Assembly: GCA_029257865.1 (NCBI GenBank) | Contig: JARIAN010000099.1 | Span: 62,001-126,000, forward strand | Direction of reading: 5' to 3' | DNA length: 64,000 nucleotides | Origin: Phocaeicola sp. | Lineage (GTDB): Bacteria; Bacteroidota; Bacteroidia; Bacteroidales; Bacteroidaceae | Shown: positions 1-9,547 of the stretch, one piece after another | Layout: every line of letters begins with the position of its first letter | Numbering within the stretch: position 1 is the stretch's first letter | Notes under the pieces: generated by a model | The model's input: the letters and a program-made list of their open reading frames with translations, nothing else | Databases searched by the model: none | What the model was told of the DNA's origin: nothing | Translations under genes and position numbers: made by a program

Positions 1-2
1 CC

Positions 3-98
3 AAATTAGGATTTTTGCCAAACCTGAGCATTGTAGACTTGTTGTTTAATATGGGCCCGGAAAGTTTGTTAGTTTTGCGTGATAGTATTGTAAAATGA
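3..98 (+). CDS. WbqC-like family protein, C-terminal end (partial)
   Basis: The window opens inside a gene. Reading from base 3 gives 31 codons and a TGA stop at 96-98. The peptide contains FLPNLSIVDLLFNMGPES, which resembles the conserved C-terminal block of WbqC-like proteins as I remember it; these are often found near glycan or aminotransferase genes. The start and most of the protein lie outside the window, so function rests on this short block only. It stops 26 bases before the first rhomboid gene on the same strand and could be co-transcribed with it. Confidence 0.7.
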   Translation, partial: KLGFLPNLSIVDLLFNMGPESLLVLRDSIVK

Positions 99-124
99 GT
101 TATGAACGATAATAGAAAACAATT

Positions 125-802
125 ATGAGAAATCTTCCTGTAATAACGAAGAATCTATTGATTATTAATGCGCTATGCTTCTTTGTTACAATTGTGGCCG
201 AGCGTTATGGTATAGATGCTGAGAGTATGTTTGGACTTCATTTTTTCATGGGGTCTAGCTTTAATCTGTTACAGTTGGTTACCTATATGTTTATGCATGC
301 CAATTTCCAGCATTTGTTTTTCAACATGTTTGCTGTGTTTATGTTTGGTGCAGTCTTGGAGCAGGTATGGGGGCCGAAGCGCTTTTTAGTGTATTATCTG
401 ATTTGTGGTGTCGGTGCCGGTTTGGTACAAGAAGGTGTACAGTATATCCAATACATAAACAGCTGGGTGCATTATTCAACAGTCGATACAGGCTATGGTA
501 TCATACCGATGGCGGAATTTTTAGATACGATGACAACCGTAGGGGCTTCTGGAGCTGTATATGGAATTCTGTTGGCTTTTGGAATGTTGTTTCCAAACAA
601 TCAGTTGTTTGTCTTTCCTATTCCAGTCCCAATCAAGGCTAAATATTTTGTCGTGGGGTATGCAGTCATAGAATTGCTGTTGGGCTTGGGAGCGAGTGAC
701 CAAGTAGCACACTTTGCACATTTGGGCGGTATGCTGTTCGGATTGATATTAATACTTTATTGGAGAAAGCAAAATGGTGGAGGAAGGCAGATTTTTCACT
801 AA
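125..802 (+). CDS. Rhomboid family intramembrane serine protease (first of two)
   Basis: A 225-residue, largely hydrophobic protein expected to sit in the inner membrane with about six helices and to cleave substrates within the bilayer. The family hallmarks are visible: the HxxxxHxxxN motif at residues 59-67 (HANFQHLFFN), the catalytic serine in GASG at residues 140-143 (Ser142), and the partner histidine in AHLGG (His199). All residues needed for activity are therefore present. The loop at about 105-135 between the two halves is longer than in minimal rhomboids. Its last 29 bases overlap the start of a second rhomboid gene, so the two are translationally linked. The substrate is unknown. 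Confidence 0.95.
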   Translation: MRNLPVITKNLLIINALCFFVTIVAERYGIDAESMFGLHFFMGSSFNLLQLVTYMFMHANFQHLFFNMFAVFMFGAVLEQVWGPKRFLVYYLICGVGAGLVQEGVQYIQYINSWVHYSTVDTGYGIIPMAEFLDTMTTVGASGAVYGILLAFGMLFPNNQLFVFPIPVPIKAKYFVVGYAVIELLLGLGASDQVAHFAHLGGMLFGLILILYWRKQNGGGRQIFH

Positions 803-1670
803 CCTGAAAGACGGGTTTAGCAGAGGGGATATAGTAGTTCGCTTAATCTATATTAATGTAGTAGTCTTCCTGATTGTTACATTGTTCAATGTGTTCTGTA
901 CCTTGTTCAAGTTGCCGTCTGTGTTATGGGCGAATTATTTGGAGATGCCTGCCTGGACGGAACGTTTCATACGTCAGCCTTGGTCATTGATTACCTATAT
1001 GTTTATGCATGCAGGCATATTGCATGTATTATTCAATATGCTTTGGCTTTATTGGTTTGGGCGTTTGTTCTTGCAGTTCTTTTCTTCGCGCCATTTGCGC
1101 GGACTGTATGTCTTGGGGGGAATTTGTGGTGGATTGCTTTATCTGCTATCTTATAATGTGTTTCCTTATTTTGAAGATTATAAGTACGGTTCTTTTCTGC
1201 TAGGCGCTTCAGCTTCGGTATTGGCTATTGTAGTGGCAACGGCAGAGCGACAGCCGGAATACTCGGTGCAGTTTTTGTTCTTGGGCAGTGTGAAATTGCG
1301 TTTTGTGGCAATATTTATGATTGTCTTGGACCTGCTTTTCATGACTTCCGACAATGCAGGTGGACACATAGCTCATTTAGGAGGTGCTTTGGCTGGATGG
1401 GCCTTTTCTGTAGGGCTTTGTAAAGGGAGAGATTTTACCCGATGGATAAATGGAACTATAGACTTTGTAGGAGGAAAATGGAAACCTGCTTCAAAGAAAC
1501 CTAAGATGAAAGTTCACTATGGAAGCAGGCAGAGCGACTATGAGTACAATACTCAAAAAAAAGAGCGTTCGGATGAAGTGGACCGTATATTAGATAAACT
1601 TCGTAAGTCGGGATATGGAAGTCTGACTGAAGAGGAGAAAAAAAGCTTGTTTGATGCAAGTAAGAAATAA
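774..1670 (+). CDS. Rhomboid family intramembrane serine protease (second of two)
   Basis: A 298-residue rhomboid starting inside the end of the preceding rhomboid gene (29-base overlap, different frame). It carries HAGILHVLFN (residues 79-88), a serine in GASAS (Ser146) and the histidine in AHLGG (His201), so the catalytic pair is intact. The residue after the serine is Ala instead of the usual Gly (GASA versus GASG in its neighbour). After the last membrane helix there is a roughly 85-residue charged cytosolic tail ending in a helical segment with LTEEEKKSLFDASKK. Such tails are common on Bacteroidetes rhomboids; their role is not known to me. The tandem arrangement suggests duplication or a paired function. 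Confidence 0.94.
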   Translation: MVEEGRFFTNLKDGFSRGDIVVRLIYINVVVFLIVTLFNVFCTLFKLPSVLWANYLEMPAWTERFIRQPWSLITYMFMHAGILHVLFNMLWLYWFGRLFLQFFSSRHLRGLYVLGGICGGLLYLLSYNVFPYFEDYKYGSFLLGASASVLAIVVATAERQPEYSVQFLFLGSVKLRFVAIFMIVLDLLFMTSDNAGGHIAHLGGALAGWAFSVGLCKGRDFTRWINGTIDFVGGKWKPASKKPKMKVHYGSRQSDYEYNTQKKERSDEVDRILDKLRKSGYGSLTEEEKKSLFDASKK

Positions 1671-1727
1671 GAATGGACTGGTCGGTATCTGGAAAAGATT
1701 ATCGGCCATTTATTGTAGCTATAAACA

Positions 1728-2792
1728 ATGAAACTATTGGGAAGTATTTTGCAGAAAGTGTTGTTGTTGGCTAATGTCGGACTTAGTATCGGCTTTTTAT
1801 GCTGTGCCTATTCTCCATATATTTCTCCGGAGCGGTTTCCGGCTATTTCCTGTTTGGGGTTAGTCTTTCCTTTTTTAGCTTTGGGAGTTCTATTTTTTGC
1901 TATCTTTTGGATGGTGATACGTGTGAGGTGGGGACTGTTATCATTGGCGTTCTTGTTATTGGGGTGGCCTGCCGTAAGAATCTATTTCCCGATAAACTTC
2001 ATGTCGGAGGAGCCAAAGGAGAGTATCAAGATATTGTCTTATAATATAGCGGGATTTTTAGAAGACACAGGAAAGCCGTCTGCTATATTGTCGTATTTGA
2101 GAGACAGTGAGGCAGATGTGATTTGTTTACAGGAGTATCGCTTGAGTGGGCATATTACGGAAAGGAGAATCAGAAAGACTCTTTCGGCCTATCCTTATCG
2201 TAAGATTACCACTTTAGGCGGCGGAAACCAGTTGGCCTGCTATTCACGCTATCCAATTCTTTCAGCCAAGCGGGTGTCTTATGCCAGTCAATATAACGGA
2301 AGCGTAGTCTATCGGTTAAAAATGGGGCGCGACACATTGGTGCTGGTCAATAATCATTTGGAATCCAACAAACTAGATGTGCACGATAAGCAGGAGTATT
2401 CAGAGATTCTCCACTCATTAGATCATGGCGGGCTAGTGAAGAAAAAAGGGAAGTATCTTCTGTCGAAGTTTGCAGTCGCAGCAAAGATACGTGCTGTACA
2501 GGCCGATGCCATAGCTGATGTGATAGCTCGTAATACAGCTCGTTATTTAGTGGTTTGCGGTGATTTTAATGATTCTCCTATCTCCTATGCGCATCATACT
2601 ATCGGAAAGGGGCTTCAAGACACTTATGTGGAAGCAGGATTCGGTCCTGGTATCAGTTTTCATCAAGACCGTTTTTATTTTCGGATAGACCATTTGTTTG
2701 CTTCTCCGGCATTCAAAGTACTGCATAGTGAAGTGGATCACTCTATTACTGCATCCGACCATTATCCTATATGGTGTATTTTACAGAAATAA
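1728..2792 (+). CDS. Endonuclease/exonuclease/phosphatase (EEP) family protein, membrane-anchored
   Basis: 354 residues. The first ~95 residues form about three hydrophobic helices; the rest is an EEP fold. Family motifs appear in order: SYNIAGF near residue 103, a metal-binding Glu in QEYRL, NNHLES, the CGDFNDS block, and the terminal SDHYPIW (Asp344-His345), the catalytic pair. EEP enzymes are Mg-dependent phosphodiesterases or phosphatases acting on nucleic acids, phosphoinositides or sphingolipids, so the substrate cannot be named. The membrane anchor suggests action on the outer face of the inner membrane or on a lipid. It follows the rhomboids on the same strand with a 57-base gap, so may belong to the same transcript. 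Confidence 0.92.
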   Translation: MKLLGSILQKVLLLANVGLSIGFLCCAYSPYISPERFPAISCLGLVFPFLALGVLFFAIFWMVIRVRWGLLSLAFLLLGWPAVRIYFPINFMSEEPKESIKILSYNIAGFLEDTGKPSAILSYLRDSEADVICLQEYRLSGHITERRIRKTLSAYPYRKITTLGGGNQLACYSRYPILSAKRVSYASQYNGSVVYRLKMGRDTLVLVNNHLESNKLDVHDKQEYSEILHSLDHGGLVKKKGKYLLSKFAVAAKIRAVQADAIADVIARNTARYLVVCGDFNDSPISYAHHTIGKGLQDTYVEAGFGPGISFHQDRFYFRIDHLFASPAFKVLHSEVDHSITASDHYPIWCILQK

Positions 2793-2910
2793 GTCTGTAA
2801 ACTATTCGATTCTATATCAACTTGATTATAATAAGGAGAATTTTCTGTAATTTTTCTTTGTTGTTAGAGAATAATTTAAAAACCATTCCTTATGTGAATG
2901 AAAAAAAAAC

Positions 2911-2918
2911 TATATTTG
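2911..2918 (+). promoter_or_regulatory. Bacteroidetes -7 promoter element before secDF
   Basis: TATATTTG matches the Bacteroidetes -7 consensus TAnnTTTG and sits 53 bases upstream of the secDF start. No good -33 TTTG is visible at the usual spacing. Confidence 0.5.
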
Positions 2919-2971
2919 CAACCTTGAATAAACGTATATAGATAATAAAGTAAAATAATAAATTAAGTAAC

Positions 2972-5950
2972 ATGCAAAACAAAGGATTCGTAAAGGTTTT
3001 TGCGTTCTTGCTAACCGTTGTATGTGTGTTCTATCTTTCGTTCTCTTTTGTGACCCGCTATCATATGAACAAGGCGGCAGAAGATCCGAAGGGTGAATCA
3101 CATTACCTAGATTCAATACAGAATGAAAAGGTTTGGCTGGGTAGCTATACGCTGAAACAGTGTCGTGAAATGGAAATCGGGTTAGGACTTGACCTGAAAG
3201 GTGGTATGAACGTTATTTTGGAAGTTTCTGTACCCGATGTAGTAAAGGCTTTGGCTGACAACAAGACAGATGAAGCATTCAATAAGGCAGTGGCAGTAGC
3301 TGCTAAATTACAGGTTACAAGTCAGGAGGATTATATCACACTGTTTGTTCGTGAATATAAGAAGTTGGCTCCGAACGGAAACTTGGCTGAATTGTTTGCT
3401 ACTCAGCAGCTGAAGGACAGAGTAAATACTCGTAGCACTGATGCTGAAGTAGAAGCTGTGTTGAGAGAAGAAGTAAAAGCTGCAGTAGAAAATTCATATA
3501 ATGTATTGCGTACACGTATTGACCGCTTTGGTGTGGCTCAGCCTAATATCCAGAATTTGGAAGGAAAGATGGGACGTATCATGGTGGAACTCCCTGGCAT
3601 CAAAGAACCAGAACGTGTAAGAAAATTGTTGCAGGGTTCTGCTAACCTAGAATTCTGGGAAACTTTTAAAGCAGAAGAAATCGTTCCAGTATTAGCTTCT
3701 GCTGATGTTCGCGCTCGCGACTTGGCGGTTCTGTCTTCTACAGATTCTGAAAAAGAAGAAACTGCTGAAGTGGAAAAGGTTGCTGTATCTGCAAAAGATA
3801 GCTTGGCTGCTGCATTGAAAGGTGAAAGCACTACTTCTGCTGCTGACATGGAACGCATCAAGAAAGAGCATCCTCTCTTGTCTATACTGCAGTTGAACCA
3901 GAATGGGGTAGGTGCAGTAGTGGGTTACGCTGACCATAAAGATACTGCTGCTGTAAACAGCATCTTGAATGCAAAGGAAATCAAGGCAATCTTGCCTCGT
4001 GACTTGAAGTTGATGTGGAGTGTTGCTGCTTCTGAATGGGATAAATCAGGAAGAATCTTTGAACTTTATGCTATCAAGTCGACGGAACGTAACGGACGTG
4101 CTCCATTGGAAGGTGATGTGATTACTGATGCAAGAGATACTTACGACCAGTTCCACAAACCTGCTGTAAGTATGTCAATGAATACAGAAGGTGCTCGTAG
4201 ATGGGCTGTTCTTACCAAGCAGAATGCTGGACGTGCTATTGCTATTGCATTGGATGGATATGTATACAGCGCTCCAAATGTAAGAGGTGAAATTTCGGGA
4301 GGAAACTCAGAAATCTCAGGTAACTTTACTCCAGAGCAGACAAAAGACTTGGCTAATGTATTGAAGACTGGTAAGATGCCGGCTCCTGCGCGTATTGTTC
4401 AGGAAGATATCGTTGGCCCTTCTTTGGGTCAGGAATCTATCAATCAGGGTGCAATGTCATTTGTTGTTGCATTGGTTGTATTGATGTTTTATATGTGTGC
4501 TATGTACGGGTTCATTCCGGGCATGGTTGCAAACTTGGCATTGTTTGTAAACTTCTTCTTTACTTTGGGTATCCTTTCATCATTCCAGGCTGCTTTGACG
4601 ATGTCTGGTATCGCCGGTATGGTGTTGTCTTTAGGTATGGCTGTAGATGCTAACGTTTTGATTTATGAACGTACAAAAGAAGAAATGAAGGCTGGAAAGG
4701 GTGTACGTCAGGCTTTGTCGGAAGGTTATTCTAATGCATTCTCTGCTATCTTCGACTCTAACTTGACATCTATTATTACAGGTATAATCCTGTTCAACTT
4801 CGGTACAGGTCCTATCCGTGGTTTTGCCACTACCTTGATTATTGGTATCCTTTGTTCGTTCTTCTCTGCCGTATTCTTGACACGTTTGGTTTACGAACAC
4901 TTTATGAACAAGGACAAGTGGTTAAATTTGACTTTCACTACAGGTATTTCAAAGAATCTGATGCAGAATGTGCACTATAACTTTATGGGAGTTTCTAAGC
5001 GTGCGTTTACTGTATGGGGTATTGTTTTGCTAGCTTGTGTTGTTTCGTTCTTTGTACGTGGTTTGGCTCAGAGTATTGACTTTACTGGTGGACGTAACTT
5101 CGTAGTTCAGTTTGAACAGGTTGTTCAGCCTGAAACTGTACGTAGTTTGCTTCAGCAGAAAGTTGGCGATGCCAATGTGCAGGCTATTGCTTTGGGTACA
5201 GACGGAAAGACTATCCGTGTGACTACTAACTACCGTATTGAAGAAGAATCTCCAACAATTGATGCTGAAATTGAAGAGTTCCTTTATAATGCCTTGAAAG
5301 ACGGCAATCTGTTAGGACAGGGTACTACATTGGAAATCTTTATCGACCGTGATAATCGTGCCGGAGGTTCAATCATCAGTTCTCAGAAGGTAGGACCAAG
5401 TATTGCCGATGACATCAAGACATCTGCGGTATGGTCAGTATTGTTGGCTGTATTAGCTATCGGTCTTTATATTTTGCTTCGTTTCCGTAACATTGCATAT
5501 AGTGTGGGAGCTACCATTGCTTTGGCACTTGATACTACATTAATCATTGGAGCATATTCATTGTGTTATGGTTGGGCTCCATTCTCATTGGAAATCGACC
5601 AGACTTTCATCGGTGCTATCTTGACTGCAATTGGTTACTCTATCAACGACAAGGTGGTTATTTTCGACCGTGTTCGTGAGTTCTTCCACTTGTATCCGAA
5701 ACGTGACCGTGCAAATTTGTTCAATGACTCATTGAATACTACCTTGTGTCGTACTATCAATACTTCGCTGAGTACATTGATTGTATTGTTGAGTATCATC
5801 ATCCTGGGTGGTGACAGCATTAGAAGTTTTGCGTTTGCCATGATTTTGGGTGTGGTAATCGGTACACTGTCATCATTGTTTGTAGCTGCTCCGGTAGCAT
5901 ATCTTACAATGGGACATAAAATGTCGGAAGCTGAAAAAGCTCAGGCTTAA
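2972..5950 (+). CDS. secDF: Fused protein translocase subunits SecD and SecF
   Basis: A 992-residue fusion of SecD and SecF, the proton-driven partners of the SecYEG channel that help release proteins on the outer side of the inner membrane. The N-terminal half has one membrane helix, the SecD signature DLKGGMNVILEV, a large periplasmic region and then five helices with the GMAVDANVLIYER block. The SecF half begins near residue 670, carries the SIDFTGGRNF signature, a periplasmic loop, and five more helices with ILTAIGYSINDKVVIFDR. The fusion is usual in Bacteroidetes. The periplasmic loop at about residues 250-300 is Ala/Glu/Lys-rich and looks like lineage-specific insertion. The gene stands alone with its own promoter and terminator. 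Confidence 0.98.
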   Translation: MQNKGFVKVFAFLLTVVCVFYLSFSFVTRYHMNKAAEDPKGESHYLDSIQNEKVWLGSYTLKQCREMEIGLGLDLKGGMNVILEVSVPDVVKALADNKTDEAFNKAVAVAAKLQVTSQEDYITLFVREYKKLAPNGNLAELFATQQLKDRVNTRSTDAEVEAVLREEVKAAVENSYNVLRTRIDRFGVAQPNIQNLEGKMGRIMVELPGIKEPERVRKLLQGSANLEFWETFKAEEIVPVLASADVRARDLAVLSSTDSEKEETAEVEKVAVSAKDSLAAALKGESTTSAADMERIKKEHPLLSILQLNQNGVGAVVGYADHKDTAAVNSILNAKEIKAILPRDLKLMWSVAASEWDKSGRIFELYAIKSTERNGRAPLEGDVITDARDTYDQFHKPAVSMSMNTEGARRWAVLTKQNAGRAIAIALDGYVYSAPNVRGEISGGNSEISGNFTPEQTKDLANVLKTGKMPAPARIVQEDIVGPSLGQESINQGAMSFVVALVVLMFYMCAMYGFIPGMVANLALFVNFFFTLGILSSFQAALTMSGIAGMVLSLGMAVDANVLIYERTKEEMKAGKGVRQALSEGYSNAFSAIFDSNLTSIITGIILFNFGTGPIRGFATTLIIGILCSFFSAVFLTRLVYEHFMNKDKWLNLTFTTGISKNLMQNVHYNFMGVSKRAFTVWGIVLLACVVSFFVRGLAQSIDFTGGRNFVVQFEQVVQPETVRSLLQQKVGDANVQAIALGTDGKTIRVTTNYRIEEESPTIDAEIEEFLYNALKDGNLLGQGTTLEIFIDRDNRAGGSIISSQKVGPSIADDIKTSAVWSVLLAVLAIGLYILLRFRNIAYSVGATIALALDTTLIIGAYSLCYGWAPFSLEIDQTFIGAILTAIGYSINDKVVIFDRVREFFHLYPKRDRANLFNDSLNTTLCRTINTSLSTLIVLLSIIILGGDSIRSFAFAMILGVVIGTLSSLFVAAPVAYLTMGHKMSEAEKAQA

Positions 5951-5979
5951 TTCAGATAAGATATATTTTAAAAGACAAG

Positions 5980-6018
5980 AAGGCCTGTCGGGAGCTATTT
6001 CCAGACAGGCCTTTTTTT
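5980..6018 (+). terminator. Rho-independent terminator after secDF
   Basis: AAGGCCTGTC pairs with GACAGGCCTT around a loop and is followed by a run of T. It ends the secDF transcript. Confidence 0.9.
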
Positions 6019-6046
6019 GACTCAAGGATGATTTGAGAATTTTGCG

Positions 6047-6054
6047 TATCTTTG
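6047..6054 (+). promoter_or_regulatory. Bacteroidetes -7 promoter element before the GH20 gene
   Basis: TATCTTTG matches TAnnTTTG, lies just after the secDF terminator and 43 bases before the ATG. Confidence 0.6.
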
Positions 6055-6097
6055 CAGTCAAATAGCTAGATAATTATTCACTTAAGTTTAATAATAA

Positions 6098-8425
6098 ATG
6101 AAGATTCAACGAGTCCTTTTTTCTGTTTTGATGTGCGGTGGACTTTTCTCTTGTTCATCGGGAGTGGTAAAACAAGCTGACTATGGAGTTATTCCTTTAC
6201 CACAAGAAATTGTATCATCGAATGACGGTGAGTTTGTATTGGATAATCAGACAGTCATTGTATACCCCAAGGGTAATGCAGCAATGCAGCGTAATGCCGA
6301 ATTCCTGGCTGAGTATATTTTTGAACAGACGGGTAAAAGATTGTCGGTTACAGAACAGTCGTCAGGCCAAAATGCAATTGTTTTGGAAAAAGGTGCTGTT
6401 TCTGACAATCCTGAAGCTTATGTATTGAAAGTTCAGCCGGAGTTGATTACAATTACCGGTGCTACAGAGGCAGGAGTATTTTATGGTATCCAGACTTTAC
6501 GTAAGTCGATGGCTGAAGCTGGAGAGAAGATAAATGTTACTTTCCCGACAGCAACCATTACAGACTATCCAAGGTTTGCTTACCGTGGAGCGCATTTTGA
6601 TGTGTCACGTCATTTCTTCCCGGCAGACTCAGTGAAGCGTTTCATTGATATGTTGGCTATGCATAACATGAATCGTTTTCATTGGCATCTTACAGATGAC
6701 CAGGGATGGCGTGTAGAAATCAAGAAATATCCTAAGCTGACCGAAATCGGCTCAATGCGTTCGGGCACTGTTATCGGTAAAGATTGGGACACTAATGACA
6801 GCATTCCTCATGGAGGTTTCTATACCCAAGAGCAGATAAAAGACATTGTAGCTTATGCTCAAGACCGATTTATTACAGTAATCCCAGAAATAGACCTTCC
6901 AGGACACATGCTGGGAGCACTTTCTGCTTACCCGGAACTTGGTTGTACAGGTGGTCCTTACCAGTTGTGGCAGCGTTGGGGAGTTTCTGATGATGTGCTT
7001 TGTATCGGTAATGACAAGACAATGCAGTTTATTAGAGATGTATTGGGTGAAGTGACTGAACTGTTCCCTTCCGAATACATTCATGTGGGAGGTGATGAAT
7101 GTCCGAAAGTACGTTGGGCATCTTGTCCTAAATGTCAAGCAAAGATTAAAGAATTGGGTCTGAAATCAGACAAGCATCATACAAAAGAACAGCGCCTTCA
7201 GAGCTATGTAATCAGCAGCGCTGAAAAATTCCTTCATGAAAAAGGACGTCGTATCATCGGATGGGATGAAATTTTGGAAGGTGGTCTGGCTCCAGATGCT
7301 ACCGTTATGTCATGGCGTGGAGTGGTAGGTGGTATTGAAGCTGCAAAAATGAAACACCAGGTTATCATGACCCCTAATACGCACATGTATTTCGACTATT
7401 ATCAGTCGGCAGACATTGATTCTGAACCTTTGGCTATCGGTGGATTTCTTCCGGTTGAAAAAGTATATAGTTTCGAACCTGTATCAGATGATTTGAGTAA
7501 AGAGGAAACTGGATATATTTGGGGTGTACAGGCTAACTTGTGGACAGAATATATACCTACCTATAGTCATGTAGAATATATGGAATTGCCTCGCTTGGCT
7601 GCTTTGTCAGAAGTGCAATGGACTATGCCTGAAAAGAAAGATTATGGTTATTTCTTGAAACGTTTGCCATTGTTGCTGGAATCTTATGACATGCAGCAGT
7701 ATAATTACGCCAAGCATGTGAAGGGAGTTTCTGCGGAATATCTTCCAGATTTTAAAGAAGGGGTGATGAAAGTTGTTTTAATGACAATTGATAATGCTCC
7801 GGTGTATTATACTTTAGACGGAAGTATGCCGACAGAACAATCTCAATTGTATGCTGATACATTGAAAATCAATCAGACTGTTCAACTGAGAGCTGTGGCT
7901 ATGCGTGACGGAAAGCCTTCGTTGGTATTGTCGAAAGACCTGACTTTCAATAAAGCCACATTGAAACCTATTACCATGCTTCAGCCTATTAACAAGCGAT
8001 ATAAGTTTAAAGGCGAACAGACTATTGTAGATGGTATAGCTGGAGGTAAAAGCTATGGTACAGGTCATTGGATTGCTTTTTATAAGAACGACATGGAAGC
8101 AGTAGTCGATTTGGGAAAACCTGAAACCATCAGTAAAGCATGGGTGCGTCTTTGCTTGGAAATTGGTGATGAAGTACTCGACTTGAGACAGTTTGCTATA
8201 GCTGTTTCTGAGGATGGCAAAAATTTCCGTGAAGTGAAATCGCAGTCATTCCCGGCGATGTCTGAAAAAGACAAGAACGGTATCGTTACCCATGAGTTGG
8301 CTTTTGAGCCGTTGCAGGCCCGTTATGTGAAATTCATTGCGAAACCTGAGTATAGCTTGCCAGCATGGCATTGGGGTAAAGGTGATCCTGGATTTATCTT
8401 TGTGGATGAAATAGGATTGGAATAA
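6098..8425 (+). CDS. Beta-N-acetylhexosaminidase lipoprotein, GH20
   Basis: 775 residues. A lipoprotein signal with lipobox LFSC (Cys19) predicts lipid anchoring in the envelope. A GH20b-type accessory domain (about 30-150) precedes the GH20 barrel (about 150-510), with RGAHFDVSRHFF, HWHLTDDQGWR and the catalytic Asp333-Glu334 pair in HVGGDECP. Downstream are a chitobiase-like beta domain (about 540-620) and an F5/8-type carbohydrate-binding-like domain at the end. GH20 enzymes remove terminal beta-linked GlcNAc or GalNAc by substrate-assisted catalysis. In gut Bacteroidales this fits trimming of mucin or N-glycans, which is inference. The gene is single, with no SusC/SusD pair beside it. Confidence 0.96.
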   Translation: MKIQRVLFSVLMCGGLFSCSSGVVKQADYGVIPLPQEIVSSNDGEFVLDNQTVIVYPKGNAAMQRNAEFLAEYIFEQTGKRLSVTEQSSGQNAIVLEKGAVSDNPEAYVLKVQPELITITGATEAGVFYGIQTLRKSMAEAGEKINVTFPTATITDYPRFAYRGAHFDVSRHFFPADSVKRFIDMLAMHNMNRFHWHLTDDQGWRVEIKKYPKLTEIGSMRSGTVIGKDWDTNDSIPHGGFYTQEQIKDIVAYAQDRFITVIPEIDLPGHMLGALSAYPELGCTGGPYQLWQRWGVSDDVLCIGNDKTMQFIRDVLGEVTELFPSEYIHVGGDECPKVRWASCPKCQAKIKELGLKSDKHHTKEQRLQSYVISSAEKFLHEKGRRIIGWDEILEGGLAPDATVMSWRGVVGGIEAAKMKHQVIMTPNTHMYFDYYQSADIDSEPLAIGGFLPVEKVYSFEPVSDDLSKEETGYIWGVQANLWTEYIPTYSHVEYMELPRLAALSEVQWTMPEKKDYGYFLKRLPLLLESYDMQQYNYAKHVKGVSAEYLPDFKEGVMKVVLMTIDNAPVYYTLDGSMPTEQSQLYADTLKINQTVQLRAVAMRDGKPSLVLSKDLTFNKATLKPITMLQPINKRYKFKGEQTIVDGIAGGKSYGTGHWIAFYKNDMEAVVDLGKPETISKAWVRLCLEIGDEVLDLRQFAIAVSEDGKNFREVKSQSFPAMSEKDKNGIVTHELAFEPLQARYVKFIAKPEYSLPAWHWGKGDPGFIFVDEIGLE

Positions 8426-8439
8426 GTATTGGAATAAGT
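8416..8439 (+). repeat. Tandem 12-bp duplication over a stop codon
   Basis: ATTGGAATAAGT is repeated exactly twice in a row (8416-8427 and 8428-8439). The first copy contains the TAA stop of the GH20 gene. It looks like replication slippage and does not change the protein. Confidence 0.9.
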
Positions 8440-8534
8440 AGATTTATGATTTGATAAAATGGTATTTTATATCAAGGTATTTCTATAGAAATATGATCTG
8501 GGAGAGGATTTGATATGAAATATTGATTAAAGAG

Positions 8535-8586
8535 AAGATGGTATATCCAATGTCGGACAGATATTAAGATATACCATCTTTTTTAT
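8535..8586 (+). terminator. Rho-independent terminator after the GH20 gene
   Basis: A perfect 13-bp inverted repeat (AAGATGGTATATC at 8535-8547 and its complement at 8568-8580) followed by a T run. It lies 110 bases after the stop. Confidence 0.88.
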
Positions 8587-9220
8587 GTGATATAGTTATC
8601 ACTGTAAACTATATGGCGGAAATTGTTCATTTTACGAGATGTTACGGCATTTTGCTATACCTATTACCCCGGTACATCATTAATTTTTTTGTCTTTCAAT
8701 CATAGTTTTCATTATTACCTCTGCTTTTTCCAAAAAGTCTGTTCCTTTATTCTATGATGGCCACTTTTCAGTTAGATATGCAGTTTATTGATACTTAAGC
8801 TTGTTTTGGCTAGTCCTATGTGTAATGTTGTCCGGAGAAAATTTCTTAGAACAGCTATTAAGACGAATAACATATATATACGATGAACAAACTGAGAATT
8901 GCCAAACAGGAAATCAGTAATATCCACATTCCTTTTGTTTCTGGTACTTGGACTTTTTTTGGGGAAGATAGCTCCCAATACTCTGATTTGATATTAATCG
9001 CGTAATTATTGTATTAAAATATCAAAAGCAGGTTCTCTAAGTCCTATCTTAATGATATTGATTAACGGCAAATATTGCCGAAGTATTGTTTTGTGTTAAA
9101 GAAAAAGCACATTTGTGTACATTCTATAACATTTGGATAGGGTAGGATTGCATCATTTAGAGAGAAAAAATGGGAGAATTTCTACCTGTTTTATGAAGAG
9201 GGGGTAAAATCATACTGGTG

Positions 9221-9286
9221 TTTTCGGGGAATTATGTAATCATTTTCGGGAAAATATTTAATTATTTTCGCTGAAATAATTAGAAG
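9221..9286. repeat. Three imperfect 22-bp tandem repeats
   Basis: Three consecutive units begin TTTTCGGGGAATTATG, TTTTCGGGAAAATATT and TTTTCGCTGAAATAAT, at 9221, 9243 and 9265. Each is 22 bases, about two helical turns, and shares TTTTCG at its left end and an A/T-rich right half. There is no gene within 450 bases on either side. Confidence 0.65.
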
Positions 9287-9442
9287 ATTGGGTAAAAATA
9301 TGCCGACGATTTGGATGAAATGGTTGGAAGTGGTCAAATAACGGGAGGGAAAGTTGTGTTTTTTATATGGATTTTGCTCTCTTAGCATGAAAATAGAATA
9401 GGCAAAAAAATAGGCTTACTGGTTTGAGATATAAGGAGATAG

Positions 9443-9547
9443 ATGGAAAATGGAGCCGTGAGAATCCTTTCTTTGGTGACACTCGGATACCAGTGCGTAA
9501 ACGAGGAAGTATCAGATGGATGGTTTACATTTTTTAACTGGCAATAA
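9443..9547 (+). CDS. Possible small ORF, 34 residues, unknown
   Basis: ATG at 9443 follows AAGGAG at 9433-9438 with 4 bases between, and the frame ends with TAA at 9545-9547. The peptide ends GWFTFFNWQ and matches nothing I recognise. Support is only the ribosome-binding-like sequence, in a group that seldom uses one. It may well be chance. Confidence 0.2.
   Translation: MENGAVRILSLVTLGYQCVNEEVSDGWFTFFNWQ

Noticed and set aside
2972-5950. SecD-SecF fusion as an unusual gene fusion
   Set aside because: This fusion is common in Bacteroidetes and some other bacteria.
9221-9286. CRISPR array
   Set aside because: The 22-bp units are directly adjacent with no unique spacers, are imperfect, and no cas gene is in the window.
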